50,573 bases of DNA, taken from positions 1 through 50,573 of the forward strand of contig NZ_CAMYOM010000014.1 of the NCBI RefSeq assembly GCF_947260015.1, read 5' to 3'. Origin of the DNA: an uncultured Eudoraea sp. (lineage in GTDB: Bacteria; Bacteroidota; Bacteroidia; Flavobacteriales; Flavobacteriaceae). Of the stretch, positions 1 to 9,435 are shown piece by piece (position 1 is the stretch's first letter; every line of letters starts with the position of its first letter). The position numbers and the translations under genes are program-made. The notes under the pieces were generated by a model. The model searched no databases, was not told the origin of the DNA, and worked only from the letters and a program-made list of their open reading frames with translations.

Positions 1-2552
1 TTGACCAATATTATAGATGTGTTTTTTTACAGTACCCACTGAAATGAATAGGGTGTCGGCAATTTCTTTATTTCTAAACCCTTGCGACATCAACCGCACG
101 ACATCAATTTCTCGAACCGAAAGTTGTTCCTCATTATCTGCGACCATTTCAACGGGCTTAACTTGCACTGCCAATTCGTTTGTCTTAGTGCCCATGGATT
201 TGTTTAATGACTCCAGCAATAATTTATAAAAATAGGATCTTCCCTTGTCACTACAAACTTCGGCAATCAAAGGATATAGTTCTGATTTCCACTCTAAATA
301 GGGCCTGATCCATTTACCTGGCTCAGATTGTTGCAGTGACGTGTCTAAGGCTTTTGCAGCTTCTGTTAACATGCCACGTTTGGTTAATAAAACAACCTTA
401 AGGACCGCCATTTCAATTTGGTGATTAATCAAATGGTAGCGTTTGGCTATTTCGTTTACCTCAGCTAAAATCATAGCAGCCTTGTCTAAACTCTTTTCGG
501 AGGACTCTCTTAAAAGCACGCGCACTTGTGTAAGCCTTGGTACCTCAATCCAAATAAATAAACCGGCGAAAATTGGCGTCTGCTCCAGGAGCGACTGCCA
601 TTCCATGGCTTTTTCTAATTCATTTCGCATAGACAATAACCTCATTTCGCATGAGCTGCTAACAATTGTATATGCGTCCTGATTCAACTCTGTGGTAAAC
701 GCTTTCAAGGTTTTTAATGAAGTGTCTGCCTCTTTGGGTTGGTTCTGTATTTCATACGTAATTACCTTGGCAACCATGGCATCAATGGCTGTTCCTTTGT
801 GTAAGATGAATCTTTTTTGCTCAGCAATCTTAAGAAGGCCGATTGCTGCTTCCAGTTGATTAGCACAAAAACAAGCCATTGCTTCCTGACAGACACCCAT
901 GGCATGGGTGTAGTGCAGGTCATTTTCCGCTCCAATACTCTTCACTTTGCTGCCATAACGCTTTGCCTTCGCCAGGTTACCGGCAAACATGTTATTATAA
1001 TATAAGCCTGAATACAGTCGTGTTTCATAAACCGCATTGCCTTCAGATTGCTGTATTTGTTGCTTTAATTCAGTAATCGCCAGCTCCATTTTTCCAGAAA
1101 GCGTTCTGGCCATTGCTATGTGTAGGTTCAGCATACCCGTAAATAGATTCTCTTCTTCAGACAACAACACTTTGGCTTGCTCAAAATGAGTCATTGCGTG
1201 ATCACAGTTTCCGCTCCAAAATTGCAGCAGACCTGAAACTAGGTTCCACTCGCCATGTAGCGCTGAATCTTGATTGTTTTTGAGAAGTAATTCAGCCTGT
1301 TGAAGCAAGCTGCCCAATAGCTCAAATTGAATATTTTCGTATGCCGGCCAACAGGCAGATAAAAGCAAGTTAGGCTCATTCATTTCGGATTGAGGTAGTT
1401 TGCTCAACCATCGCTCGACAACATACCATTTATCATTATATAATTCTGATAGCCTATTCCGAATAATAATTTTCGAAACTTCCGCTACTTTTTGCGCTTT
1501 TAACATGTGGCGAATAGCATCTTCAATAAATTCGTTTCGCTCAAACCATATGGCCGCACTGGTATGAATATCAACTAAGTCATCCTCCATAATGCGCTTA
1601 GAGGCCATGCGTTGCAAAAACTCCTGAATCAGATGGTGAAATCTGAACCAATTGTTTTGCTGATCCAGGGGAATGATGAATAGATTTATCTCTAGTAACC
1701 AATCAATAAATGATTGCGCCTTTTTTACTGTGACCTTTAGGAGGGCACTGACTAGCTCAGCGTTAAACTTATCTAGCAGACTTACTCTTAAAAGGACTTC
1801 CTGAAATTCCGCTGGCTGTTTATCGAGGATTTCTTCAAGCATATACTGAGAGAGTGCGTATAAATCACCGGTAAACTCTGTAAACACCTGGTTAGCACTA
1901 GCCGCATGAGTAGTTAATAAGGACGCCATGCGCAGCGCAACGATCCAACCCTCTGTTCTGTTTTTTAACGAATTAGCCGTTTCTTCATTGATTGACTCAT
2001 TGAACAAGTTTTGGTAGAATTCTTTAATCTCATCAGTTGAGAAGGCCAAATGCTTCATTCTGACCTCAACCATCCTGCTTTGGGCTAAAAGCCGATTTAA
2101 TTTCAATGGAGGATCTCGCCTTGTAACTATGCATAGGTGCAGACATTGAGGTTTCTATGGTAGTCATCTAATACTAAGATCACGGCCTTGTCTATTTTAT
2201 CAAGCTCATTGATCAAGGTATGAGCAATCGTTTTTATAGGTGGAAGTTCTCCTGCAGTTGAAATGGTTTCGGTAAGAGGAACACTATTAGGGACAGCTGT
2301 ATGCAGGGCTGCCACCACATAAGTAAGAAAAACCCGCAAGTCGTTATCTTCTTCATCAAGAGATATCCAGCAACTTGTTGCAGTTGTTTCCTGAAGCCAT
2401 TGGCTAACGGTTTGGCTTTTGCCATATCCGGCAGGAGCAGAAACTAATGACATCGGCTTTTGTAGGCCTGATTCAAGCTTCTTAATTAAACCTGAACGTA
2501 TAACTTGTTCGTTAAAGATGGCAGGAGGTCTATGTAGCTTTGTTCGTAGCAT
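1..2552 (-). pseudogene. MalT-type LuxR-family regulator, broken and cut by window edge
   Basis: This is a large ATP-dependent LuxR regulator of the MalT/LAL type. The N-terminal part (2552 down to about 2150) carries a Walker A motif (SAPAGYGKSQT) and a Walker B-like segment (ILVLDDYH). That frame then reaches a stop at 2127. From 2154 down to 1 a different minus frame is fully open. It resumes at LHLCIVTRRDPPLKLNRL, continues through a long helical TPR-like region, and ends at the edge inside a LuxR helix-turn-helix (LSVREIDVVRLMSQGF, then NKEIADTLFISVGTVKKHI). In the family roughly 17-20 residues lie between DDYH and the LHL..TRRDPPL segment; here they are missing. I infer a deletion of about 50-60 bp that also shifts the frame. 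The remaining frame of over 2 kb has no other stop, so the damage is recent or is an assembly error. The true C-terminus lies outside the window. Confidence 0.85.
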
Positions 2553-2785
2553 TGCTAAATTAAAACAGATTAAAAACCCTTCACTTCCTTCATAGCTTCG
2601 TTATGGTAAGTCTTGCACCTAACAATTGGATATAGTTATTACCCACATATCTTTTGAATAAGCTAAGATAGGACAACCATATTATAAGCACAATACATTT
2701 AAATACAAGACCACTGCATTAGATAGCGTGATTCAAAAATATTCTTCGTAAAACATAAAAAACAAACCAGGCTGGAAGAATAATT

Positions 2786-3499
2786 CTAAATATGAATTAT
2801 TTGGGCTTCAGGCAATAACTCATCATTACGAAGCCTTAGAAAGACTTGTGCTAAAGTGATAACATCTAATTCGCAATAAGCTACAATACGGTCCAAATTG
2901 CCTTCTTCATAATAAACATCTCTGACCATACTACCATCAATATCTTCTTTTGGAGAAGGAATACCCAGTACATTGGCCATAAGTTTTAAGGAGGTGTAAT
3001 GCTTAAAATCTCCAAATTTCCAGAGCTCCATAGTATCCAAATGAGGTACTTCCCAGGGTTTTTTTCCAAAAAGATCTAACTTATGTGGGAGTGACATCCC
3101 TTTAATAATTAATCTGCGCGCTATATATGGAAAATCAAATTCCTTACCATTATGTGCACAAAGCAGGTTTTTTGGGCGGCTAAAATGTTCGTTGAGCAAT
3201 CTTATAAAATCTTTTAGTATCTTTTCTTCATCACCCTGAAATGTCGTAACCCTAAAATTACGAACACCATCTTTAAATAAAAAATAACCTACAGAGATAC
3301 ATATTATCTTACCAAATTCTGCCCAAATTCCCGCTCTGTCATAAAACTCTTCAGCTGTAAACTCTTCTTTGCGCTGATACTGTGATTTATGTTCCCATAG
3401 CTCTTTCTTGGTATCATCCAATTGCTCATAATTGGCTACTTCAGGAACAGTTTCGATGTCTAAGAAAAGGATATGTTCAAGATTTAGTTTCTGTATCAT
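2786..3499 (-). CDS. DnaQ-like 3'-5' exonuclease (PolB-related)
   Basis: Predicted 3'-5' exonuclease of 237 residues, of the PolB-exonuclease-related family common in Bacteroidota. The acidic motifs of the DEDD fold are visible: exo I as FLDIETVPEV (about residues 13-22), exo II in LCAHNGKEFDFPYIARR (about 113-129), and an exo III region VAYCELDVITLAQ near residue 213. It probably binds two divalent metal ions and degrades single-stranded or mismatched DNA ends. It lacks polymerase or helicase domains, so its physiological substrate cannot be told from sequence. It stands alone: the broken regulator is about 230 bp downstream and the divergent lipoprotein genes lie upstream. Length and motifs look intact. 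Confidence 0.85.
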   Translation of the reverse strand: MIQKLNLEHILFLDIETVPEVANYEQLDDTKKELWEHKSQYQRKEEFTAEEFYDRAGIWAEFGKIICISVGYFLFKDGVRNFRVTTFQGDEEKILKDFIRLLNEHFSRPKNLLCAHNGKEFDFPYIARRLIIKGMSLPHKLDLFGKKPWEVPHLDTMELWKFGDFKHYTSLKLMANVLGIPSPKEDIDGSMVRDVYYEEGNLDRIVAYCELDVITLAQVFLRLRNDELLPEAQIIHI

Positions 3500-3752
3500 C
3501 CCAAATAAGTATTAAATAAACTTTATTTTCAAATTGAAACCACTTTATTGTAGGTTATTTTTCTTTGGGTCAATTCAACTAGAGAAAACTACCATTTTCA
3601 AAACCCGTATTCCCTGCTTACTTGGTAGCTTAGTTTAAGATACGAATTGATATTGCAAAAATGTTGCGGTTTATCGAATTAAAACCCCAAATTTCAATAA
3701 AAAGAGTAAAAAAACGTTGTGATATTCCTTAATAGTTTTTCAAATTATTATT

Positions 3753-3950
3753 ATGAAATCGCAATTCTATATAAATGTTACTAGAAAGCTTCTTTCACTG
3801 GCTTTTGTGTTTTCTTTTTGTTTTGTTGTCTCCTGTACTAATGACGATTCAGATAATGAAGGAGATTTGGATATTATTACCCCGGGAGAGGAGAATGTTT
3901 TAGATGTTTCTCAAGATATCAAGACAGATAATACGGTTTCCAATAATTAA
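3753..3950 (+). CDS. small lipoprotein, unknown function
   Basis: A 65-residue protein with a lysine/arginine N-terminus, a hydrophobic stretch (residues 14-27) and a lipobox ending VVSC, so a lipoprotein signal peptide is likely with Cys28 lipidated. The mature part is only about 38 residues, very acidic, with no recognisable domain. The residues after the cysteine (TNDD) match those of the larger lipoprotein 140 bp downstream, suggesting a related origin or a similar outer-membrane sorting signal. It may be an intact micro-lipoprotein or the remnant of a longer gene. I do not recognise a family. Confidence 0.6.
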   Translation: MKSQFYINVTRKLLSLAFVFSFCFVVSCTNDDSDNEGDLDIITPGEENVLDVSQDIKTDNTVSNN

Positions 3951-4089
3951 TTTTAAAGGTAACTCCAATCCAGACTGCAAAGCCTATTGGCAATTAATTT
4001 GATTGTCAATTTTGAACTGTAAATAGTCAACTTGCTATTACTACCCGCCTCTTCCTACAAGATATTATGTATCTTTAAAAAAAAGCTGC

Positions 4090-5226
4090 ATGAAATTTTA
4101 TAGGTTCCCGTGGGTTCTCTACCTCTGTATTATTGGCACACTTTTTCCTGCTTGTACCAATGACGACAACCAACCCGATATGGTTTCTGAAGTTCAAATG
4201 CCCAATTATACGGTAATAGGGCAGAATGTTCAAAGTGTTTTTCAGTTTAATTATGATGGAACTCTTGATGAAGGAGAGTTATTCAACTTAACGACAGAAA
4301 GCAATATTAACAGAGGGTACCTCACTTTAAGACAGGTATCCGACCTTCTTACCTTTTTCAGCTTTGCAGCTGGTAGTTTTTCCGCAGTACAAAGAAATTA
4401 TGTAACCGGAGAGAGCACTTTTATAAACGAGTTTTATACCACATCTAATGAAAGATCAGTTACCTGGGGAGCTAATTCAGAAAATAAACTTTTTCTGGGA
4501 TATTTCAGCCCTGAAGGGTCAACAAATTATAGCATAAGGACAATAAATCTAACTACTGATGAGGAGATAGATTTAGTTATAGAATTTAACGTAAATGATG
4601 TATTTGAGCCCTTATATTCTAGTGACCGGCTGTTAATTACTTTTCTGGATCAACAGTCCAACTATAAACTTTCTGTCTTAGATACTGAAAGTAATAATTT
4701 AATAAGAACCTTTGATTTTGGAAAATCGGTCCCTAGTGTTTTGATTAATAGGGATGGGGATATGATTATCATTACCGGGAATTCGGCGTCTGATTATGAA
4801 TTAACGCTTTATAACTTACAGACCCTGGAAGTAATAGGGGAAGACCAATTCTCAATAAACAGGTATTTCTTTGCAGGGCCTATTCAGTCTGAGGCCAGTA
4901 TTGTTAATGAGAAATTGTATTACCTCAATCTTTATGCACAGCCTTCAAATATCCGTTTTGGACCTGCTACTTATGATTTTATTACAAAAGAAAATAGAAT
5001 TATTGATATGCTCTCAATTGTACAAGAAATTCAGGATGAGGTTGGATTGGATATTGAGCTTACAGCTTTTGATTACAATGAAAAAAGCAATACGTTTCTT
5101 ATAGGTTACGCCAAACTGGTGGATTCAGAAACACTGGAGGGCGGAATAATTGTTATTTCCGAAGAAGGTAGGGTTTTGAGAAATACAAATTTGGAATTTG
5201 CACCAACCCGTTTTATTGAAAATTAA
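4090..5226 (+). CDS. lipoprotein, probable beta-propeller-like, unknown function
   Basis: A 378-residue protein with a short signal peptide and a lipobox (LFPAC, Cys about residue 21), hence probably anchored in the outer or inner membrane on the periplasmic side. The mature protein alternates short beta-strand-like segments with repeated patterns such as KLSVLDTESN and ELTLYNLQTLEVIG, typical of WD/YVTN-like propellers. No catalytic motif is evident. It resembles the DUF4374-like/propeller lipoproteins often found in Flavobacteriia, but I cannot assign a family with certainty. The gene is separated from the small lipoprotein by about 140 bp and converges on the methyltransferase gene at 5385. 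Confidence 0.75.
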   Translation: MKFYRFPWVLYLCIIGTLFPACTNDDNQPDMVSEVQMPNYTVIGQNVQSVFQFNYDGTLDEGELFNLTTESNINRGYLTLRQVSDLLTFFSFAAGSFSAVQRNYVTGESTFINEFYTTSNERSVTWGANSENKLFLGYFSPEGSTNYSIRTINLTTDEEIDLVIEFNVNDVFEPLYSSDRLLITFLDQQSNYKLSVLDTESNNLIRTFDFGKSVPSVLINRDGDMIIITGNSASDYELTLYNLQTLEVIGEDQFSINRYFFAGPIQSEASIVNEKLYYLNLYAQPSNIRFGPATYDFITKENRIIDMLSIVQEIQDEVGLDIELTAFDYNEKSNTFLIGYAKLVDSETLEGGIIVISEEGRVLRNTNLEFAPTRFIEN

Positions 5227-5235
5227 AAAAGTACA

Positions 5236-5383
5236 CAACCAACTAACTGGTTTGTTTAATAATTACGGCAAGTAGCCCTTCTTTAAACAATATAGGTAAT
5301 AAGTATAACATCAACGACAAAATCCTATTTGACACTAATTTCATCTTACGAAATATGCCTATACAAACCAGTTGGTCTGCAAA
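5236..5383. repeat. operator-like inverted repeats between convergent genes
   Basis: AACTGGTTTG (5245-5254) and CAAACCAGTT (5364-5373) are a perfect 10-bp inverted repeat about 110 bp apart. Each also has local dyad symmetry: AACCA/TGGTT around 5238-5252 and ACCA/TGGT around 5367-5376. Such ACCA..TGGT dyads resemble TetR-type operators, but the region lies between the 3' ends of two genes and no such regulator is near. Confidence 0.35.
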
Positions 5384-5384
5384 T

Positions 5385-5858
5385 TTAGAATAGGGATTGT
5401 TGCTTCGAGGGACTCTCGTGGTTTAACAGCCATTTTTTGCGGTGCAATCCACCGGCATACCCTGTTAATGAGCCATCAGATCCAATTACCCTGTGACAGG
5501 GGATAATTATCCATAAAGGGTTTTTTCCATTAGCTGAAGCAACTGCCCGAATAGCTTTTACATCGCCAAGTTTCTTTGAAAGGTCCAAATAAGACATCGT
5601 TTTTCCATAAGGTATTTCTAATAATGAGCTCCAAACTTTTTTTTGAAATTGACTACCTTCCGGATTTATTAAAAGGTCAAAATTCTGTCGTTCACCGTTA
5701 AAATATTCATTTAATTGATATGCCGCATCCACCAGAACTTCAGGGATTATTTTGCTTTCGGGTTCATCCATATCAAGTACGGTAATAGAGCTAAGGCCAT
5801 TTTCATCACCTTCCAGTTTTGTACTCCCCAAAGGGGTACTAATGTATGCAGTAGCCAT
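5385..5858 (-). CDS. ogt: methylated-DNA--[protein]-cysteine S-methyltransferase
   Basis: DNA repair protein of 157 residues that removes O6-alkyl groups from guanine by irreversible transfer to its own cysteine. The active-site motif IIPCHRVIGSDGSLTGYAGG is complete, with Cys121 as acceptor, and the DNA-binding helix-turn-helix region precedes it (FQKKVWSSLLEIPYGKTMSY). There is no AraC-type Ada domain, so this is the stand-alone Ogt/MGMT type. It starts only 3 bp after the end of the CNNM gene and is probably the last gene of the long hem operon. The family assignment is secure; the symbol ogt is used in the general sense. Confidence 0.93.
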   Translation of the reverse strand: MATAYISTPLGSTKLEGDENGLSSITVLDMDEPESKIIPEVLVDAAYQLNEYFNGERQNFDLLINPEGSQFQKKVWSSLLEIPYGKTMSYLDLSKKLGDVKAIRAVASANGKNPLWIIIPCHRVIGSDGSLTGYAGGLHRKKWLLNHESPSKQQSLF

Positions 5859-5861
5859 TTT

Positions 5862-6965
5862 TTATTCTATTATACCAGTTTTTTTAGCTCTGTCTTCCCA
5901 CTTTTTCCTTGCAAGAAGCTGTAAATCTTCAACATTATCGCTTTCATCCATGATTTCCAGTCCCAATAAAGTTTCTATAACATCCTCCATACTCACCAGG
6001 CCACTAACAGAGCCATATTCGTCAACAACCAGGGCAATATGTTCCCTTTTTGCAATTAACGTCTCAAATAGTTGCGGAATTGGCGTATTCCTTTTAGTAA
6101 CTAACAAATCCCTTTTAATTGCTGATAAAGGAATATCTCCATTTTCGTTTATAATCTCTTCCAAAACATTATCTTTTAAAACATAACCAGTAATTATGTC
6201 TACACTCTCGCCATAAATGGGAATCCTCGAGAATCGTAGTTTCGGGTTTTCTTCAAAGAATTCTTTAATGGACATAGATTCCGTGGCTATTTTCATCACA
6301 GCCCGGGGGGTCATGACATCCTTCGCACAAATTTCATCAAATTTCAGAAGGTTTTTGATCACCTTTGATTCTGATTCCTGAAAAACACCTTCTTCATGAG
6401 CTATATCGGCCATTGTAGTAAAATCTTCCCTGCTAAGGACACTGCCATGCACCTCTTTTTTCCCAATTAATCGTGTAAATAACTGAAGCATCCAGAGGAG
6501 GCCAGTCCATTTTAAAATCAATACCAAAATGGTTAAAGCCTTTGAAGTAAAATTGGCTAGTTTCCTCCAATAGGTTGCCCCAATTGTTTTTGGTATGATC
6601 TCCGAGAGTACAAGTATTAATATCGTCATGATCGTAGATACCACTCCCACCATGACCTCCTCAGTATATTGGATGCCAAAAAGGGTACTGGTTGTACTCC
6701 CATATATTTCCTGGTATGCTACCTTAGCCTGTACACCTACTAGTATTGCACCAACAGTATGTGCAATTGTATTTAGAGTAAGGATGGCTATAAGTGGTTG
6801 GTCCACATCTTTTTTTAATTCTTCCAGTGTAATGGCATAATGCTTCCCTTCTTTTTTCTTAACATTAATAAAAGTGGGCGTTACACTTAATAGAACAGCT
6901 TCTAAAATGGAACATAAAAAAGAAAAAAAGATAGAAACAGATGCATAAAAGAGAAGTAATTCCAT
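5862..6965 (-). CDS. CNNM/CorC-family membrane protein with CBS pair
   Basis: A 367-residue membrane protein: a DUF21 (CNNM) domain with several transmembrane segments (about residues 1-170, including LIAILTLNTIAHTVGAILVG and a segment around VLSEIIPKTIGATYW) followed by two CBS domains (about 195-340; MTPRAVMKIATE and HIALVVDEYGSVSGLVSMED). Family members take part in Mg2+/Co2+ homeostasis, probably as ion transporters regulated by nucleotide binding at the CBS pair. It ends soon after the second CBS domain, so the C-terminal CorC/HlyC domain of longer relatives is absent, which is usual for this shorter subgroup. It lies between the serine hydrolase (54 bp) and ogt (3 bp) and is probably co-transcribed with both. 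Confidence 0.88.
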   Translation of the reverse strand: MELLLFYASVSIFFSFLCSILEAVLLSVTPTFINVKKKEGKHYAITLEELKKDVDQPLIAILTLNTIAHTVGAILVGVQAKVAYQEIYGSTTSTLFGIQYTEEVMVGVVSTIMTILILVLSEIIPKTIGATYWRKLANFTSKALTILVLILKWTGLLWMLQLFTRLIGKKEVHGSVLSREDFTTMADIAHEEGVFQESESKVIKNLLKFDEICAKDVMTPRAVMKIATESMSIKEFFEENPKLRFSRIPIYGESVDIITGYVLKDNVLEEIINENGDIPLSAIKRDLLVTKRNTPIPQLFETLIAKREHIALVVDEYGSVSGLVSMEDVIETLLGLEIMDESDNVEDLQLLARKKWEDRAKKTGIIE

Positions 6966-7019
6966 TTGATTTAATTAGGACACTAAAATACTAATAATAT
7001 GATTTACTATTTTCATTAA

Positions 7020-8369
7020 TTATTCCTCCCCCTGATCTACATAAAATAACTGATGTAATTGTGGCCGGATATTTAAATGATATAAACTTCTATTGTTGCG
7101 AGAAGGGTAAACACGATTGGAGAGGAAAATAAATACCAATTGGTTTATTGGGTCGGCCCATATAAAGGTGCCGGTAAAACCGGAGTGTCCAAAGCTTTCC
7201 ATGCTGGCATCTATTGCCGGATAAGCTTCCGAAATCGGTAAGTTTTTATTCTTCAATAGGGGTTTATCAAAACCCAGACCACGTCTATTATCATTTTCTG
7301 GATATTGTACTTTTGTAAATTCTTTTATGGTAGCTTCGGAAAGATACCTATGGCCATCATAAATGCCATAATTCTGATACATTTGCAATATTATATGCAG
7401 ATCTCTGGCTGTTCCAAACAGCCCTGCATTTCCCGATACCCCTCCCATAAGCGCTGCATTTTCATCATGAACCCAACCTTTTACCAGGTCTTTCCTGAAT
7501 ACTGAATCTACTTCGGTTGGTACTATATCATTAGGATACTTCTTAGTTTTGGGCTTAAACCCAAGGGTCGTGGCACCCATTGGCAGATAGAAATATTTTT
7601 GTAAATAATATTCATAAGACTCCCCGCTAAGTTGAGAAATAAGCTTAGGGAATATTAAAAATGCCAGCCCGGAATACAGATAGACTTTATTTTCATTGAC
7701 CTCCGATCGCTTAATTTCCCTGTGTATTTTTGAAACAAATCTGTTTTTTACGTAAAGATGTTCATAAGCCTGATTTTCAAACCTGGGTGAAGGCCCCGAA
7801 TGGATGTATTTTCGTTTTATTCCTCCTTTTTTTTGAACATCATTAAGAAAAACAATATAAGGCTTTAATCCTGCCTGATGCGCAAGTATTTCACGTAGGC
7901 TTAGCTCACTTTTGTTCTTTACATGTTTCCAGGGTTTCCAATACGTAGAAAACGGCACATCTAAATCAAGTTTTCCTTCGTCATATAGTTTCATTAAGGC
8001 AAGTACGGGACCTGTAATTTTTGTAACGGACGCAAGGTCATAGATGGCGTTCAGGGCTACTGGTTGGATACTGTCGTAAGTATAAAAACCATAAGCTTTA
8101 TGAAAAATGATATCACCTTTTTTCGCAACTAAAACCTGGGCGCCGGGAAAAGCATGGTTCTTTATACCATTGGTAATAATAGAATCTACTTTATGGTCAG
8201 TTTCCTTTGAAACCCTATCTATTGGGATAGATCTACTGGTAATTTTGCTCAGGGGATTGTGTGAATTTGAATTTTCTTCAGAACTATCCTGCGCGTAGGA
8301 CTTCGAAAATAAAATACCAAATAGTATTAAAATATAATACCGATACTTAAAAAATGGAATTTTTGCCAT
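7020..8369 (-). CDS. serine hydrolase, class C beta-lactamase/transpeptidase fold
   Basis: Secreted 449-residue protein with an N-terminal signal peptide (hydrophobic stretch around residues 10-26 ending SYAQD). The penicillin-binding-like fold is shown by the SxxK motif in YDLASVTKITGP (catalytic Ser and Lys), a YSG motif replacing YxN (KVYLYSGLAFLIF), and the late HSGFTGT motif that takes the place of KTG. Family members hydrolyse beta-lactams, peptidoglycan stem peptides or esters. Similar proteins in Bacteroidota are often fused C-terminally to a NagZ-type glycosidase, but here the domain stands alone. It follows hemB by 34 bp and may be part of the hem operon. The substrate is not predictable. 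Confidence 0.85.
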   Translation of the reverse strand: MAKIPFFKYRYYILILFGILFSKSYAQDSSEENSNSHNPLSKITSRSIPIDRVSKETDHKVDSIITNGIKNHAFPGAQVLVAKKGDIIFHKAYGFYTYDSIQPVALNAIYDLASVTKITGPVLALMKLYDEGKLDLDVPFSTYWKPWKHVKNKSELSLREILAHQAGLKPYIVFLNDVQKKGGIKRKYIHSGPSPRFENQAYEHLYVKNRFVSKIHREIKRSEVNENKVYLYSGLAFLIFPKLISQLSGESYEYYLQKYFYLPMGATTLGFKPKTKKYPNDIVPTEVDSVFRKDLVKGWVHDENAALMGGVSGNAGLFGTARDLHIILQMYQNYGIYDGHRYLSEATIKEFTKVQYPENDNRRGLGFDKPLLKNKNLPISEAYPAIDASMESFGHSGFTGTFIWADPINQLVFIFLSNRVYPSRNNRSLYHLNIRPQLHQLFYVDQGEE

Positions 8370-8403
8370 CAGAGTGTATGGTAAAGTATTGATAGAACGC
8401 AGG

Positions 8404-9393
8404 CTAACCCATTAGTTTTACTGCATCTTTTGCAAAATAGCTGGCAATGATATCTGCACCGGCCCTTTTGATTGATATCAATTGCTCCATCATAACTGCA
8501 TCATGATCCAGCCAGCCTTTTTCTGCGGCGGCCTTCAGCATTGCATATTCTCCTGAAACCTGGTATACTGCCACGGGTACTTCTACTTCATCTTTTATTT
8601 CTCTTACAATGTCCAGATAACAAATTCCGGGTTTTACCATAATAATATCAGCGCCTTCATCTACATCCATATGAGCTTCTTTAATGGCCTCTATCCTATT
8701 AGCAGGATCCATCTGGTAGGTCTGCTTATCTTTAGGAATATTGTCCTTTTTTACAGGAGCTGACTCCAAAGCGTCGCGGAACGGGCCATAAAAGCCACTT
8801 GCATACTTGGCGCAATAAGACATGATTCCCGTATTGGTTAATTCTTCATCTTCCAAAGCTTCTCTGATAATTTGTATCCTGCCATCCATCATATCACTGG
8901 GAGCTACAAAGTCTGCACCTGCCTCAGCATGTGAAATACTCATTTGTGCCAAAATCTCACTTGTCTCATCATTAAGAATCTGACCATTGGCCACAATTCC
9001 ATCATGTCCAAATGACGAATAAGGGTCAAGTGCAACATCTGTCATAACCAACATATCAGGACAAGCGCTTTTAACGGAGTTAATTGCGCGTTGCATTAAA
9101 CCATGTTCATTAAGTGCTTCTGTTCCTTTATTATCCTTGAGTGATTCGGGGACTTTGACAAAAAGCAGAACCGCACATAGACCCATATTCCAGAGTTCTT
9201 TTGCCTCTTTACCCAAGTTATCAAGGCTCAACCTATAGTAATTAGGCATTGAAGCAATTTCTTCCTTAACTCCATGACCTTCAACAACAAATAATGGGAC
9301 TAAAAAATCACTGGGGGTTAAAATTGTTTCACGAACCAAATGCCTGACGGCATTGTTTGCTCGTAATCTTCTATTTCTTCGAAGTGGATACAT
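8404..9393 (-). CDS. hemB: delta-aminolevulinic acid dehydratase (porphobilinogen synthase)
   Basis: Condenses two 5-aminolevulinate molecules to porphobilinogen in the cytoplasm, the second step seen here after HemA (via HemL). At 329 residues it has standard length. Schiff-base lysines are visible at Lys196 (MSYCAKYASGFYGPFRDA) and Lys254 (IIMVKPGICYL). In the metal-binding stretch, MTDVALDPYSSFGHDG carries aspartates where zinc enzymes such as that of E. coli have cysteines, so a magnesium-type enzyme (as in Pseudomonas and plants) is expected. The gene is 42 bp after the PhzF-type gene and belongs to the hem operon. Confidence 0.97.
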   Translation of the reverse strand: MYPLRRNRRLRANNAVRHLVRETILTPSDFLVPLFVVEGHGVKEEIASMPNYYRLSLDNLGKEAKELWNMGLCAVLLFVKVPESLKDNKGTEALNEHGLMQRAINSVKSACPDMLVMTDVALDPYSSFGHDGIVANGQILNDETSEILAQMSISHAEAGADFVAPSDMMDGRIQIIREALEDEELTNTGIMSYCAKYASGFYGPFRDALESAPVKKDNIPKDKQTYQMDPANRIEAIKEAHMDVDEGADIIMVKPGICYLDIVREIKDEVEVPVAVYQVSGEYAMLKAAAEKGWLDHDAVMMEQLISIKRAGADIIASYFAKDAVKLMG

Positions 9394-9435
9394 TGGCTTT
9401 ATTTTAAGTTTAAAGGTAACGGAAATGAATATATT

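Noticed and set aside
17-1076. Several plus-strand open frames of 60-80 codons
   Set aside because: They lie antisense to the continuous LuxR-regulator frame, which shows clear family motifs; the plus-strand products resemble nothing.
3983-4015. Imperfect hairpin TGGCAAT / ATTGTCA after the small lipoprotein gene
   Set aside because: Contains a mismatch or wobble and no T-run; too weak to call a terminator.
5752-6186. Plus-strand frame of 144 codons
   Set aside because: Antisense to ogt and the CNNM gene, both with clear domains.
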